The notes under the pieces were generated by a model, which was not told the DNA's origin, made no database searches, and saw only the letters and a program-made list of their open reading frames with translations. Positions 35,690 through 45,006 of a stretch of 64,000 nt of DNA are shown piece by piece. The position numbers and the translations under genes were made by a program. The stretch is from Roseateles_B sp041913905 (GTDB lineage Bacteria > Pseudomonadota > Gammaproteobacteria > Burkholderiales > Burkholderiaceae_C): the NCBI GenBank assembly GCA_041913905.1, contig JAYSEK010000002.1, positions 62,001 to 126,000 on the forward strand, written 5' to 3'. Within the stretch, counting starts at the first letter, position 1. Each line of letters starts with the position of its first letter.

Positions 35690-36331
35690 ATGAATAAACT
35701 GTTGAAGCTCTCCGTCGCCGTTCTCGCTGGCCTCATCGCTGCCGGCGCGCAGGCGCAGGACGTCAAGGCGGGTGAGAAGAAGATCGCCATGTGCATCGGC
35801 TGCCATGGCATCCCCGGCTACCAGGCATCCTTTCCCGAAGTTCACAAGGTGCCGATGATCGCCGGCCAGAACGCCAAGTACATCGCCTCCGCACTGAGCG
35901 CCTACGCCAAGGGTGAGCGCAAGCACCCCACCATGCGCGGCATCGCTCAGTCGCTGAGCGACCAGGACATTGCCGACATCGCAGCCTTCTACGAGCAGCA
36001 GGCAAAGGCACCCGCCGCCGGTGATGCCGCAGCGCCGCCGGCCGCCGTGGCCGAACTGCTGAACAAGGGCGCCTGCGCCTCCTGCCACGGGGCCAATTTC
36101 AGCAAGCCCATCGATCCGGCCTACCCCAAGCTGGCTGGCCAGCATGCGGACTACCTCTTTACCGCACTGAAGTCCTACCAGACCGAAGGCAACCCTTATG
36201 TGGGTCGCGGCAACGCCATCATGGCCGGCCAGGTCAAGCAGTTCAGCCACGCGGAACTCAAGGCCATCGCCAAGTACCTGGGCTCGCTCAACGGTGAGCT
36301 GCGCACGGTGCCGCAGGCCAAGATGCGCTGA
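35690..36331 (+). CDS. Di-haem cytochrome c4
   Basis: The product is 213 residues. A signal peptide (MNKLLKLSVAVLAGLIAAGAQAQ) is followed by two cytochrome c domains with haem sites CIGCH (about residue 35) and CASCH (about residue 128). Candidate Met ligands lie in HPTMRGIAQ and GNAIMAGQ. The layout is that of cytochrome c4, a periplasmic electron carrier that feeds terminal oxidases. A perfect -10 box precedes it and a strong terminator follows, so it is probably a one-gene transcript. Confidence 0.92.
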   Translation: MNKLLKLSVAVLAGLIAAGAQAQDVKAGEKKIAMCIGCHGIPGYQASFPEVHKVPMIAGQNAKYIASALSAYAKGERKHPTMRGIAQSLSDQDIADIAAFYEQQAKAPAAGDAAAPPAAVAELLNKGACASCHGANFSKPIDPAYPKLAGQHADYLFTALKSYQTEGNPYVGRGNAIMAGQVKQFSHAELKAIAKYLGSLNGELRTVPQAKMR

Positions 36332-36366
36332 TGCGGTCTTGAGCTGAATCAATTGGCCCAAGGGAA

Positions 36367-36390
36367 GCCGCCTGTCAAGGCGGCTTTTTT
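36367..36390 (+). terminator. Rho-independent terminator of the cytochrome gene
   Basis: GCCGCC, loop TGTCAA, GGCGGC, then six T. It lies 35 bp after the cytochrome stop. Confidence 0.95.
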
Positions 36391-36471
36391 GTGTCCGATT
36401 TGGCTTCTCATCGGCGGGGGCAGGCTGGATACTGGCTTGCAGCTTCAAGGCCCAACTGCCCCACTTCCGCC

Positions 36472-37734
36472 ATGCTCAAAAGAATACCGACCCAGGAAGT
36501 ACGGCTCGGCATGTTCTTACAGTCCATGGAAGGTTCATGGCTGTCGCATCCCTTTTGGAAAACCAAATTCGTGCTGCGGGATCAGAACGATCTCGACGCC
36601 CTGCTCAAGAGCGGGGTGGCCGCCGTGTGGATCGATGTGGACAAGGGCCTGGACGTGGAAGGAGCGCCGGCGCCTGCCGGCCTGCCGCAGCAGCCCCAGC
36701 CCCAGCCCCAGCCCTTGGCGGCGCCCGCGCCAGCGCCAGCGCCTGAATCTGCGCCGCGGCCGGAGCCGGCTCCCGGCGCGCGCGCCAGCCTGCATGAGGA
36801 GATGGGGCGCGCCGCGCAGATCGTCAGCCGCTCGAAGGCGGCGGTGATGCATCTCTTCGGCGAAGCCCGGCTGGGCAAGGCCATCGACGCCGAGCAGTGC
36901 CTGCCCCTGGTCGAAGAGGTGGCCAATTCAGTTGCGCGCAACCCTTCCGCGCTCATCAGCCTGGCCCGGCTCAAGACCAGGGACGACTACACCTACATGC
37001 ACTCGGTGGCGGTCTGCGCCCTGATGGTGTCGCTGTCGCGCCAGCTGGGGCTGAATGAGCCCCAGACCCGCGAGGCCGGCCTGGCCGGCCTGCTGCATGA
37101 CGTCGGCAAGATGGCCATGCCCCTGGATGTGCTCAACAAGCCGGGGCAGCTGACCGACAGCGAGTTCGCCATCATGCGGCTGCATCCCGTGCGGGGCTAT
37201 GAAATGCTGCTGGAAGGCGGCGCGGTGCCGGCGTCGGCGCTGGATGTCTGCCTCCACCACCACGAGAAGATCGACGGCTCCGGCTATCCCAAGAAGCTCA
37301 AGGGGGACGAGATCTCGCTGCTGTCGCGCATGGGTGCGGTCTGCGATGTCTATGACGCCATTACCTCGACGCGGCCCTACAAGAATGCCTGGGACCCGGC
37401 CGGCTCCATCCAGCGCATGGCGCAGTGGACCGGCCATTTCGATCCGGCGGTGTTCCAGGCCTTCGTCAAGAGCGTGGGCATCTACCCGGTCGGGACCCTG
37501 GTGAAGCTGCAGTCCGGCCGGCTGGCCGTGGTGGTGGAGCAAAGCCAGCTGCGCTTGACGGCGCCGCTGGTGCGCGTGTTCTTCTCTACCAAGTCGCAGA
37601 TGCCCATTCCCACTGAATTGCTCCACCTCGACCTGCCGAGCGCGACCGACCGCATCGTGTCGCGCGAGAACCCCACCGACTGGGGCTTCAAGCACCTGGA
37701 CGAACTCTGGATGAAGGCGCCGACGCAGGCCTGA
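36472..37734 (+). CDS. HD-GYP-domain protein, c-di-GMP phosphodiesterase
   Basis: The product is 420 residues. The N-terminal 65 residues (IPTQEVRLGMFLQSMEGSW) are the DUF3391 domain, followed by a low-complexity QPQPQPQP and PAPAPAP linker. The HD-GYP domain has LLHDVGKMAMP, HHHEKIDGSGYP and CDVYDAITSTRPYK, so the metal ligands and the GYP loop are complete. It should hydrolyse cyclic-di-GMP to GMP. The start at 36472 (MLKRIPTQEVRLGM) is the one that opens the DUF3391 domain. It is one of three cyclic-di-GMP genes within 10 kb. Confidence 0.92.
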   Translation: MLKRIPTQEVRLGMFLQSMEGSWLSHPFWKTKFVLRDQNDLDALLKSGVAAVWIDVDKGLDVEGAPAPAGLPQQPQPQPQPLAAPAPAPAPESAPRPEPAPGARASLHEEMGRAAQIVSRSKAAVMHLFGEARLGKAIDAEQCLPLVEEVANSVARNPSALISLARLKTRDDYTYMHSVAVCALMVSLSRQLGLNEPQTREAGLAGLLHDVGKMAMPLDVLNKPGQLTDSEFAIMRLHPVRGYEMLLEGGAVPASALDVCLHHHEKIDGSGYPKKLKGDEISLLSRMGAVCDVYDAITSTRPYKNAWDPAGSIQRMAQWTGHFDPAVFQAFVKSVGIYPVGTLVKLQSGRLAVVVEQSQLRLTAPLVRVFFSTKSQMPIPTELLHLDLPSATDRIVSRENPTDWGFKHLDELWMKAPTQA

Positions 37735-37878
37735 GCGCCGCTGGCCCGCGCGCACGAGCGGGTGGGCAAGGCGCGCGATATCGGCTGTTTAAGGCCGCTT
37801 TTGAGCCCTTTCGACGGGCATGGCCAGCTGGATACTGATGCCATCCGCCCTGTGACGAGGGTCCAGCCCCAGCCCACC

Positions 37879-39855
37879 ATGCCGACTCCATCCTCGACTG
37901 CTTCCCATCGGCCGCGCCGTGCCGGGCGCGCACTGTGCTGGGCGCTCACCGGCGCTGTCGTCAGCCTGCTGATTGCCTGTGGAGGCGGCGGAGGTGGTGG
38001 CGGTGGCGGTGGCGGTGGCACGGACACCGGCAGCAGCACTCCCCTGGTCATCAGCGGCGTGGCCGCGACTGGCGCGCCGCTGGGCTCGGCCAGCGTCGCG
38101 GTGCTGGATGCCAGCGGTGCGCAGGTCGGCACGGGCAGCACGCACCCCACCGACGGCAGCTACCGGATCACGCTCAGCAACCAAAACCCCAGGGCGCCGC
38201 TGCTGGTGGAAGTGCGGGGGCTCAGCGCTCAGGGTGACATGGTGCTGCTGCACTCCGCCGTGCCCAAGACGGCCTCGGGCATGGTGGCCAACGTCTCACC
38301 ATTGAGTGAGGCGCTGCTGGCCATGACCTTGGGCGAGCTGCCGGCCGCGGTGTTCAAGGACGTGAGCGGTCACAGTGCCGCCGTCAGTCTCATCGGGACC
38401 CAGCTCAGCGCGGCGGCGGATTTTCTCAAGACCCTCATCAAGACCAATATCGGCGACGCCAAGATCACCGACGCCACCACGCTGGATCTGCTGGGCGACG
38501 CCAGCTTCACGGCCAGCAAGGGGCCGCAGGATCTGCTCATCGAGGCTCTGCGGGTGGATCTGGGCATGAGCGGCACCGGTACCCCACAGCTGACGGTGGC
38601 CAACAAGCTGAGCCCAGGCGCACCGGCCGAGGTGGTGCTGGACCTGGCGCTGCTCAAGGCCGAGCTGGCCAAGGGCAGTGGTGCTGCGCCGCTCAACGCC
38701 GTCACCAGCACGCTCAAGGCCACCAGCGGCGCCGGCACGGTCCTGGGTAACGCTGCCAGCCTGGATGAGCTCGGGGCGGCCCTGAACAAGATGCTCGCCC
38801 AGGGGTTGTCGGCCAGCGCGATCAGTACCCACAGCCTGCTGTCGGCCTTCACCATCAACGACAGCCGGGACAAGACGTCCATGGCCCTCTACTTCGCCGA
38901 CTTGGCCAGCAAGAACTACCAGCTCGGGCGCTTCCAGATCGTGGCCTGCCTGGACGAAGTGCTGAGCTCAGGCAACTGCACGCGCCTGCAGGTCAGCGCC
39001 CCGGTGACGGACAGCACGGGCAAGGTGCTCGACATCTTCCAGACCACCGTCAACTACCTGAAGTCGACCACCGCCGGCGTGCCCTCATGGCGCCTGTATG
39101 GCAATGCGCGCAACCTCGAATTCAGCGTCTTTCCCATGGCAGTGGCGACCTTCGGCGGCGATGGCAGCCTGCAAAGCAGCAGCAGCGCCAATCCGCGGGT
39201 GGGTGTGCAGCTGGATCTGCAGGGCCAGACGGTGGACGCGCCCATCACCGGCGCGCTGGACAGCGGCGTGGTGCAGACGCCCAACGGCTTCGCCATCGCC
39301 ATGGCCTACTGTGCCCGCTCCCGCATGTGCATCAGCAAGACGCCGGGTGCCACCAGCACCACGGCGACGGGGCAGGTCACGGACGTGGCGCTGCTGCAGG
39401 ACAGCGTGGGCTGGATCGGTGGAGCTGACGCGCTGCGCGCAGCCAAGTACAGCGTCACTTTCACGCAGGCCGGCGGCACGCCCAAGACGCAGTCGGCCTA
39501 TCTGCGGGCCGCGGTGCCCGCCAGTCCGGCGAGCGGCCGCTTTCCCATGATCGACGACCTCAGCAGCAACGTGCTGCTGGGACGCCAACTGGTGACGGGG
39601 CGCAAGTACAGCTGGGCCAAATGGGCGGCGGCCAACCCGGATATGCGCATGCTGGGCATCAAGCTCATCCAGGGTGCTGGCGCAGCGACGCCGCTGCTGC
39701 GGGAGCTCAAGCTGGCCTTGCCGGTGAGCACCGAACAGGCGCTGGGGGCAAGCATTCTGCCCGGCGGTGCCACGCCAACCGTCAGCGAGCTCTGGCTGGT
39801 GGCGGCGGACGCCCAAGGCCGACGTTTTCACAGCCGCTTCGTGCTGAACTACTGA
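37879..39855 (+). CDS. Large lipoprotein with a 13-glycine tract
   Basis: The product is 658 residues and is not recognised as a family. The N-terminus ends in SLLIAC, a lipobox with Cys-34, followed at once by 13 consecutive Gly (37981–38019) and a Thr/Ser linker. The next 70 residues (SGVAATGAPLGSASVAVLDASG) look like a carboxypeptidase-regulatory or Ig-like beta-sandwich. The remainder alternates helices and beta-strands and ends in SRFVLNY. The start at 37879 is chosen for the signal. It lies between the HD-GYP and GGDEF genes on the same strand, so it might be part of a cell-surface output under their control; that is speculation. Confidence 0.75.
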   Translation: MPTPSSTASHRPRRAGRALCWALTGAVVSLLIACGGGGGGGGGGGGGTDTGSSTPLVISGVAATGAPLGSASVAVLDASGAQVGTGSTHPTDGSYRITLSNQNPRAPLLVEVRGLSAQGDMVLLHSAVPKTASGMVANVSPLSEALLAMTLGELPAAVFKDVSGHSAAVSLIGTQLSAAADFLKTLIKTNIGDAKITDATTLDLLGDASFTASKGPQDLLIEALRVDLGMSGTGTPQLTVANKLSPGAPAEVVLDLALLKAELAKGSGAAPLNAVTSTLKATSGAGTVLGNAASLDELGAALNKMLAQGLSASAISTHSLLSAFTINDSRDKTSMALYFADLASKNYQLGRFQIVACLDEVLSSGNCTRLQVSAPVTDSTGKVLDIFQTTVNYLKSTTAGVPSWRLYGNARNLEFSVFPMAVATFGGDGSLQSSSSANPRVGVQLDLQGQTVDAPITGALDSGVVQTPNGFAIAMAYCARSRMCISKTPGATSTTATGQVTDVALLQDSVGWIGGADALRAAKYSVTFTQAGGTPKTQSAYLRAAVPASPASGRFPMIDDLSSNVLLGRQLVTGRKYSWAKWAAANPDMRMLGIKLIQGAGAATPLLRELKLALPVSTEQALGASILPGGATPTVSELWLVAADAQGRRFHSRFVLNY

Positions 39856-39948
39856 GTCGGGCTGCGCTTGAGGGGGACGGGCTCGGCGCAGACGGCTACA
39901 GTTGCCGGATCGGCGGATGCCGCCCTTCCAACCCTGGCACTTCATTGC

Positions 39949-41052
39949 ATGCTTGAGGCGCTCAAAGCCCAGAACGACCAGCTGCGCCACCGTCTGGAGA
40001 CCTTGCTCCAGCAGGCCCGCAGCAACGAGGAAAAGCTCCGTCGTTTCGAGCGGCTGGAGCACGCGCTGATCGGTGCGGGCTCATTGCTGGAACTGCTGCA
40101 GGTGGTGCTGCGGGACTATCGCGAGAGCTTCGAGCTGGACGCCGTGGGCTTGTGCCTGCTGGATCCGGGCGGCGACTTGAAGCGCTGCCTGGACGAGGCC
40201 GGTGTTGAAGCCGAAGCCCTGCCGCCGGGGCTGCAGCTGCTGGGCACGGCCTCCGAGCAGCCGCTGCTGTTGCAGCTGGGGCGGCGTCCGCTGCTGGGGC
40301 AGTTCCAGGCCTGGCGACACGCGGCGCTGTTCGCCCCCGAGCGCGCCGTCGGTCTCGCTTCCTGCGCCTTGCTGCCTCTGGTGCGTCAGGGGCAGTTGAT
40401 CGGCAGCCTGCAGTTCGCCAGCCGTGACGCCCGACGCTACGAGGCCGATGCCGGCACGGAGTTCCTGGAGCGCCTGGCCGCTGTCGTGGCGATCTGCCTT
40501 GACAACGTGCTCAACCAGGAGCGGCTGCGTCAGGCAGGCATCACCGATGCCCTCACGGGCCTGCACAATCGGCGTTATTTCGAGCAGCGCTGTCCCATCG
40601 AAGTCGGCGAGGCGCAGCGCCATGCCCACGGCCTGGCCTGCCTCTTCCTCGACGTCGACCACTTCAAGCGCATCAATGACAGCCATGGCCACCCGGTGGG
40701 CGACGAAGTGCTGCGCCAGGTCGGCCAGCGCATTCGCCAGCAGCTGCGCGCGGGTGACACCATCGCCCGCTATGGCGGCGAGGAGTTCGTCGTGCTGCTG
40801 CCACGCTGCCCGGATGAGCATGCCCTGGAGACGGCCGAACGCATCCGTCGCGCCTTGTGCGAAACCTGCGTGGAGCTGCCCAGCGGATCCAGGCTGCCGG
40901 TGACGGTGTCGGCCGGACTGGCCCTTCTTTCGCACCTGCTGCCCAGCTCGCAGCTGCCGGTGCTGGCTGCCAGCCTCGTGGCGGCGGCCGATGCGGCGCT
41001 CTACTGTGCCAAGGCGCAGGGGCGTAATCGTATCGTGATGGCAGGACGCTGA
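39949..41052 (+). CDS. GGDEF diguanylate cyclase with an N-terminal sensor region
   Basis: The product is 367 residues. It starts with a coiled coil (about 1–35) and a GAF-like domain of the DUF484 type (about 40–190). A GGDEF domain follows: DALTGLHNRRYFEQR, CLFLDVDHFKRINDSHGH and ARYGGEEFVVLLPR. GGEEF is an active form of the signature, and RAGD five residues before it is an intact inhibitory I-site, so product feedback is expected. The start at 39949 (MLEALKAQNDQL) gives the natural coiled coil. It should make cyclic-di-GMP from GTP. Confidence 0.9.
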   Translation: MLEALKAQNDQLRHRLETLLQQARSNEEKLRRFERLEHALIGAGSLLELLQVVLRDYRESFELDAVGLCLLDPGGDLKRCLDEAGVEAEALPPGLQLLGTASEQPLLLQLGRRPLLGQFQAWRHAALFAPERAVGLASCALLPLVRQGQLIGSLQFASRDARRYEADAGTEFLERLAAVVAICLDNVLNQERLRQAGITDALTGLHNRRYFEQRCPIEVGEAQRHAHGLACLFLDVDHFKRINDSHGHPVGDEVLRQVGQRIRQQLRAGDTIARYGGEEFVVLLPRCPDEHALETAERIRRALCETCVELPSGSRLPVTVSAGLALLSHLLPSSQLPVLAASLVAAADAALYCAKAQGRNRIVMAGR

Positions 41053-41065
41053 GCCGGCGTGCGCG

Positions 41066-41587
41066 TCAGTCCTGGCTGAGTGCTTGGCTCTCGGGGGCGG
41101 TGGGCAGACGGCGCGCCGCCTGCGAGCCATGCCGACGCAGGTCGGTGCGCGCCGGCAGCCAGCGGTGGCCCAGCCAGGCGCCCAGCAAGATGGCGAGGCT
41201 GTTCTGCAGGCCCCAGAAGGGCGGCATGCGGGCCGAGGTCAGCAGCGACAGTGGGGACCAGACCTTGGTCTCGTCCAACTGGGCCAGGGCGAAGAATCCT
41301 GCAGTGAAGGTGAAGACCATGGCCAGTGCCATGCCGACGCGGTACCAGAGCCAGGTGCTGCGCCGGCTGCGCTGGCGCGAGCGCAGGCTGAAGTAGGTCC
41401 AGGCGGCGGCCAGCAGCAGCGAGGGCAGCGCCAGGATGAGCAGACGCACCGTCAGAGGCAGCCAGCCGCCGTGGCCGGCGAAGACCCAGTTCAGCGGCGT
41501 CGAGGTGGCCGCCATGGCGGCGGCGAGGCCGCCGACATAGACGGTGAATCCGGAAAGAAAGGCCAGGGGCCTGCGATGGCTCTGCAT
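41066..41587 (-). CDS. Hypothetical four-helix membrane protein
   Basis: The product is 173 residues with about four transmembrane helices: FLSGFTVYVGGLAAAMAA, LTVRLLILALPSLLLAAAW, MALAMVFTFTAGFFALAQL and LQNSLAILLGAWLGHRW. A basic cluster (RSRQRSRRS) follows the second helix, and the C-terminus is cytoplasmic-looking and charged. No family is recognised. The start at 41587 is preferred to an upstream in-frame ATG because it opens directly before the first helix. It is convergent with the GGDEF gene, 13 bp away. Confidence 0.65.
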   Translation of the reverse strand: MQSHRRPLAFLSGFTVYVGGLAAAMAATSTPLNWVFAGHGGWLPLTVRLLILALPSLLLAAAWTYFSLRSRQRSRRSTWLWYRVGMALAMVFTFTAGFFALAQLDETKVWSPLSLLTSARMPPFWGLQNSLAILLGAWLGHRWLPARTDLRRHGSQAARRLPTAPESQALSQD

Positions 41588-41682
41588 GCGGGGACTGCGG
41601 CAATGCAACGGCAATGCAATGGCCGCGGGGTGCGGCCTCAAGCCATGCTAGCGTCGCGGTCGACGGACGCTGCGTGAATTGT

Positions 41683-41772
41683 TGGCGGAGACGGTGAGAT
41701 TCGAACTCACGGAGGGGGTAAGCCCTCGGCGGTTTTCAAGACCGCTGCCTTAAACCACTCGGCCACGTCTCC
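41683..41772 (-). tRNA. tRNA-Ser (TGA)
   Basis: The 90-base minus-strand sequence starts GGAGACG, pairs with CGTCTCC, and has a long variable arm typical of serine tRNA. The anticodon stem GCGGT/ACCGC holds the loop CTTGAAA (anticodon TGA). The CCA end is encoded. Confidence 0.96.
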
Positions 41773-41817
41773 TGGGAGGCCGGATTCTAGCCTTCATTCC
41801 GGCCGGCCTCGCAGGGC

Positions 41818-42648
41818 TCAGCCCGGTTTCTGCGCCTGAGCGCAGCGCACCTGGACGATATCGCCGACCCGGCCGTCGGCATCCAGCACGGCTGCGCTGA
41901 GCGAGCCGCCCCAGACGCAGCCGGTGTCCAGGGCCAGCAGGTCTGCGCGCTGCAGCAGGCCCAGCGTGGACCAATGGCCGAAGGCGATGGGCTGGCCGCG
42001 CGTGCGGCGTTCGGGGACCTCGAACCAGGGAATGAAGCCGGCGGGCGCGTCGCCGGCACCGTCCTTGCTCTTGAACTCCAGCTGGCCCTCGGCGGAGCAG
42101 AAGCGGATGCGGGTGAGCACATTGACGATGAAGCGCAGCCGTGCCGTGCCCTGCAGTCCTTCGTGCCAGCGGTCCGGCTCGTTGCCGTACATCTCATGGA
42201 GGAAGTCGCGAAGGTCAGGACCGCGCAGCAGGGACTCCACCTCGGCGGCCAAGGCCAGGGTGTCGGCGCGGTCCCACTGCGGCACCACGCCGGCGTGGAC
42301 CAGCAGCCAGCCCTGCGCTTCGGCGGCCATGCGCTGCTGGCGCAGCCAGTCCAGCAGGGCCTCGCGGTCGGGCGCGTCGAGGATGTCGCGCAGGGTGTCG
42401 CTCTTGCCGGGCTTGCGCGCACCGTGGGCGGCGGCCAGCAGGTGCAGGTCGTGATTGCCCAGCAGGCACTGCGCGGCGTCGCCCAGGCCCTGCAGGAGGC
42501 GCAGGGTGCGCAGGGAGGCCGGGCCGCGGTTGACGAGATCGCCCAGGCAGTGGATGCGGTCGCGCGAAGGGGAGAAGTCCAGGGTCCGCAGCAGGCGCTC
42601 CAGCGCATCGCAGCAGCCCTGCAGGTCGCCGATCAGGTAGTTCATCAT
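41818..42648 (-). CDS. apaH: Symmetrical diadenosine tetraphosphatase
   Basis: The product is 276 residues. It splits Ap4A and related dinucleotides into two nucleoside diphosphates, limiting these alarmones and the Np4 caps on RNA. The metallophosphoesterase motifs are clear: YLIGDLQGC, HCLGDLVNRGP, LLGNHDLHLL, and later LLVHAGVVPQWD and IAFGHWSTLG. The start is ATG ATG at 42648/42645; either could be used. It is divergent from the corC-like gene with about 115 bp between. Confidence 0.95.
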   Translation of the reverse strand: MMNYLIGDLQGCCDALERLLRTLDFSPSRDRIHCLGDLVNRGPASLRTLRLLQGLGDAAQCLLGNHDLHLLAAAHGARKPGKSDTLRDILDAPDREALLDWLRQQRMAAEAQGWLLVHAGVVPQWDRADTLALAAEVESLLRGPDLRDFLHEMYGNEPDRWHEGLQGTARLRFIVNVLTRIRFCSAEGQLEFKSKDGAGDAPAGFIPWFEVPERRTRGQPIAFGHWSTLGLLQRADLLALDTGCVWGGSLSAAVLDADGRVGDIVQVRCAQAQKPG

Positions 42649-42763
42649 CGGGATTGTGCGGTCGGAATCGACACCGGCTTCTGCTACGCTTTCAGGCTTC
42701 GACTGTTTTTATCGCGTCAGACAAGGGTTTTCCCTGGCATGCTCTTGTCGCCCGGCGCTCTCA

Positions 42764-44065
42764 ATGGACACCGCCTTACTTCTCTTTCTGCTGCTGCTCA
42801 ACGGTTTCTTCGCGATGTCTGAAATGGCCCTGTCGGCCAGTCGCAAGGCACGGCTGCAGGTTCTGGTGGAGTCGGGCGAGTCCGGGGCGCAGGCCGCCAT
42901 GGACCTGCACGACGACCCCACCAAGTTCCTCTCGACCGTGCAGATCGGCATCACCTCGATCGGCGTGCTCAATGGCATCGTCGGCGATGCGGCGTTCTCC
43001 GCGCCGCTGGCGGCCTGGCTGAAGACGGTCACACCTCTGCATGACCGCGCCGTGGAGATCACCGCGACGGCGCTGGTGGTGTTGATCATCACCGTGGTGA
43101 CCATCATCTTCGGCGAGCTGGTCCCCAAGCGACTTGGGCAGATCTATCCGGAGACGGTGGCGCGCATGGTGGCGCCGCCCATGGAGTTCCTGTCCGTGGT
43201 GGCGCGCCCGCTCGTGCGCTTCCTGAGCTTCTGCACCGAGGCGACGCTGGGTCTGATGGGTCTGCGCGGCAAGGCCCAGCGCAGCGTGACCGAAGAGGAG
43301 ATCGCCGCCAGCCTGGAAGAAGGTCTGGACGCCGGCGTCATCGAGGAGCATGAGCACCAGATGGTGCGCAATGTCTTTCGGCTGGACGAGCGCCAGATCG
43401 GCTCCATGATGATTCCCCGCGCCGAAATCGCCTGGCTGGACGTCGAGGACGAGGCCGAGGCCGTGCTCAAGATGCTGCAGGCGCATGGCTACAGCCGCTA
43501 TCCCGTCTGTCGGGGCGGGCTGGACGACGTGCTGGGCGTTGCCACGGCCCAGGGGCTGCTGGCCCGGGTCCTGGCCGGGCAAGACCTGGCCCTGGGTGAG
43601 GACCTGGAGCCGCCGGTCTTCGTGCCGGAGACCCTGTCGGGCATGGAGCTGCTGGAGCATTTCCGGGCCTCCAATGCGCCCCTGGTCTTCGTGGTCGACG
43701 AATATGGTGAAGTGCAGGGCGTGATCTCTGTACGCGATGTCTTGGAAGCGATTGCCGGCGAGTTCAACGCCCCCGGCGATGGCGATGCCTGGGCGGTGCA
43801 GCGCGAGGACGGTAGCTGGCTGATGGACGGCCTGATTCCCGTGCCCGAGCTCAAGGATCGCCTGGGCCTGAAGGAACTGCCCGAAGAGGATCGTGGGCGC
43901 TACAACACCCTGGCCGGCATGGTGATGCTGCTGCTGGGGCGTTTGCCGCGCACGGCCGATGTGGTGGAGTGGAACGCCTGGAGATTCGAGGTCGTGGACC
44001 TCGATGGCAAGCGTGTGGACAAAGTGCTGGTCAGTCGACTGGCGGAAGACGGAGAGAAAGAATGA
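42764..44065 (+). CDS. HlyC/CorC-family membrane protein (CNNM/CBS)
   Basis: The product is 433 residues. An N-terminal CNNM/DUF21 membrane domain (about 1–190, three or four helices) is followed by two CBS domains (IGSMMIPRAEIAWLDV; APLVFVVDEYGEVQGVISV) and a C-terminal CorC_HlyC domain (WNAWRFEVVDLDGKRVDKV). Proteins of this kind are linked to magnesium or cobalt efflux and to membrane homeostasis. The start at 42764 (MDTALLLFLLLLNGFF) has only a weak ribosome site, but it begins the first membrane helix. It overlaps sapC by ATGA. Confidence 0.9.
   Translation: MDTALLLFLLLLNGFFAMSEMALSASRKARLQVLVESGESGAQAAMDLHDDPTKFLSTVQIGITSIGVLNGIVGDAAFSAPLAAWLKTVTPLHDRAVEITATALVVLIITVVTIIFGELVPKRLGQIYPETVARMVAPPMEFLSVVARPLVRFLSFCTEATLGLMGLRGKAQRSVTEEEIAASLEEGLDAGVIEEHEHQMVRNVFRLDERQIGSMMIPRAEIAWLDVEDEAEAVLKMLQAHGYSRYPVCRGGLDDVLGVATAQGLLARVLAGQDLALGEDLEPPVFVPETLSGMELLEHFRASNAPLVFVVDEYGEVQGVISVRDVLEAIAGEFNAPGDGDAWAVQREDGSWLMDGLIPVPELKDRLGLKELPEEDRGRYNTLAGMVMLLLGRLPRTADVVEWNAWRFEVVDLDGKRVDKVLVSRLAEDGEKE
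43579..43592 (+). repeat. One-mismatch copy of the dispersed 14-mer
   Basis: GCAAGACCTGGCCC differs from the 14-mer by one base (A to G at position 11). It lies inside the corC-like gene on its coding strand, read as Q-D-L-A. It could be chance coding similarity. Confidence 0.4.
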
Positions 44066-44808
44066 GCACCCCCCCGATGTTTGGCAGCGTCGTGCCCCTG
44101 GACCGCGAGCTGCACAAGAAGCTGCACCTGAAGACGGAGCTGTCCACGCTGGACAAGGTCAAGGCCTTGAACTCGATGTTCCTGACGACCGTGGAGTTCG
44201 CCGAGGCCTGCAAGGAGTTCCCCATCGTCTTCGTGCGCGCCGGTGACGCACCCAAGGACGGCGGCAAGCAGGCGGTGGCTCCGCTGGTCGTGTTCGGGCT
44301 GAAGCCTGGCCACAACCTGTTCGTCGAGGACGGCAAGTGGACGGCCAACTACGCGCCGGCCTATGTGCGCCGTTATCCGTTCATGATGGCCCACATCGAT
44401 GACCAGGGGAACATGGCCCTGTGCTTCGACGAGCAGTGGGAGGGCTTCTCCGAGACCGAGGGCTCGGCCCTGTTCGGCGCGGACGGCCAGGCGACCGAGT
44501 TCCTGATGACGGCCAAGAATTTCGTCGAGAGCTACGAGCGCGAGACCGAACGCACCCGTGCCGCCTGCCATGAGCTGGTGGAACTGGATCTGCTCCAGGA
44601 CATGCGCTTCGAGTCCAGCAACGAGTCCGGCAACAAGGTCGATGTCGAGGGCTTCATGACCCTGGACGAGAAGAAGCTGGCCGAGCTGGACGACGCGACC
44701 GTCGTGCGCCTGCACCGCAACGGCCTGCTGGCCCTGCTGGAAATGCACCGCCTGTCGCTGAGCAACATGGCTCGCCTGGCCCAGCTGCAACTGGCCCGCA
44801 AGGACTGA
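44062..44808 (+). CDS. SapC-family protein
   Basis: The product is 248 residues of the SapC (PF07277) family: FGSVVPLDRELHKKLHL at the N-terminus, FPIVFVRAG, RYPFMMAHID, and LALCFDEQWEGF-like text (here MALCFDEQWEGFSETEG). The family is named after a gene in an S-layer operon of Campylobacter; its biochemical role is not established. There is no signal peptide. Translation is coupled to the corC-like gene by ATGA, and a strong terminator follows, so the two form an operon. Confidence 0.85.
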   Translation: MSTPPMFGSVVPLDRELHKKLHLKTELSTLDKVKALNSMFLTTVEFAEACKEFPIVFVRAGDAPKDGGKQAVAPLVVFGLKPGHNLFVEDGKWTANYAPAYVRRYPFMMAHIDDQGNMALCFDEQWEGFSETEGSALFGADGQATEFLMTAKNFVESYERETERTRAACHELVELDLLQDMRFESSNESGNKVDVEGFMTLDEKKLAELDDATVVRLHRNGLLALLEMHRLSLSNMARLAQLQLARKD

Positions 44809-44837
44809 AACAGCATCTGACCGGATCCGGTCGACGA

Positions 44838-44862
44838 GGGGCAGGGTGACCTGCCCCTTTTT
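44838..44862 (+). terminator. Rho-independent terminator after sapC
   Basis: GGGGCAGG, loop GTGA, CCTGCCCC, then TTTTT. It lies 29 bp after the sapC stop. Confidence 0.96.
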
Positions 44863-45006
44863 CATGGGCGAATCAGGAGCACGGGCGTGCTGCGGCGGCA
44901 TTCCGGCCTGTGCGGGCTTGTTGCATTCGTCGGGCTTGTACCGAGGCTGCTGTCACAAGCCGCTGTCAGAATCCAGCGTCCCTTATCGTTGGGGGTTGAC
45001 AGGCAC

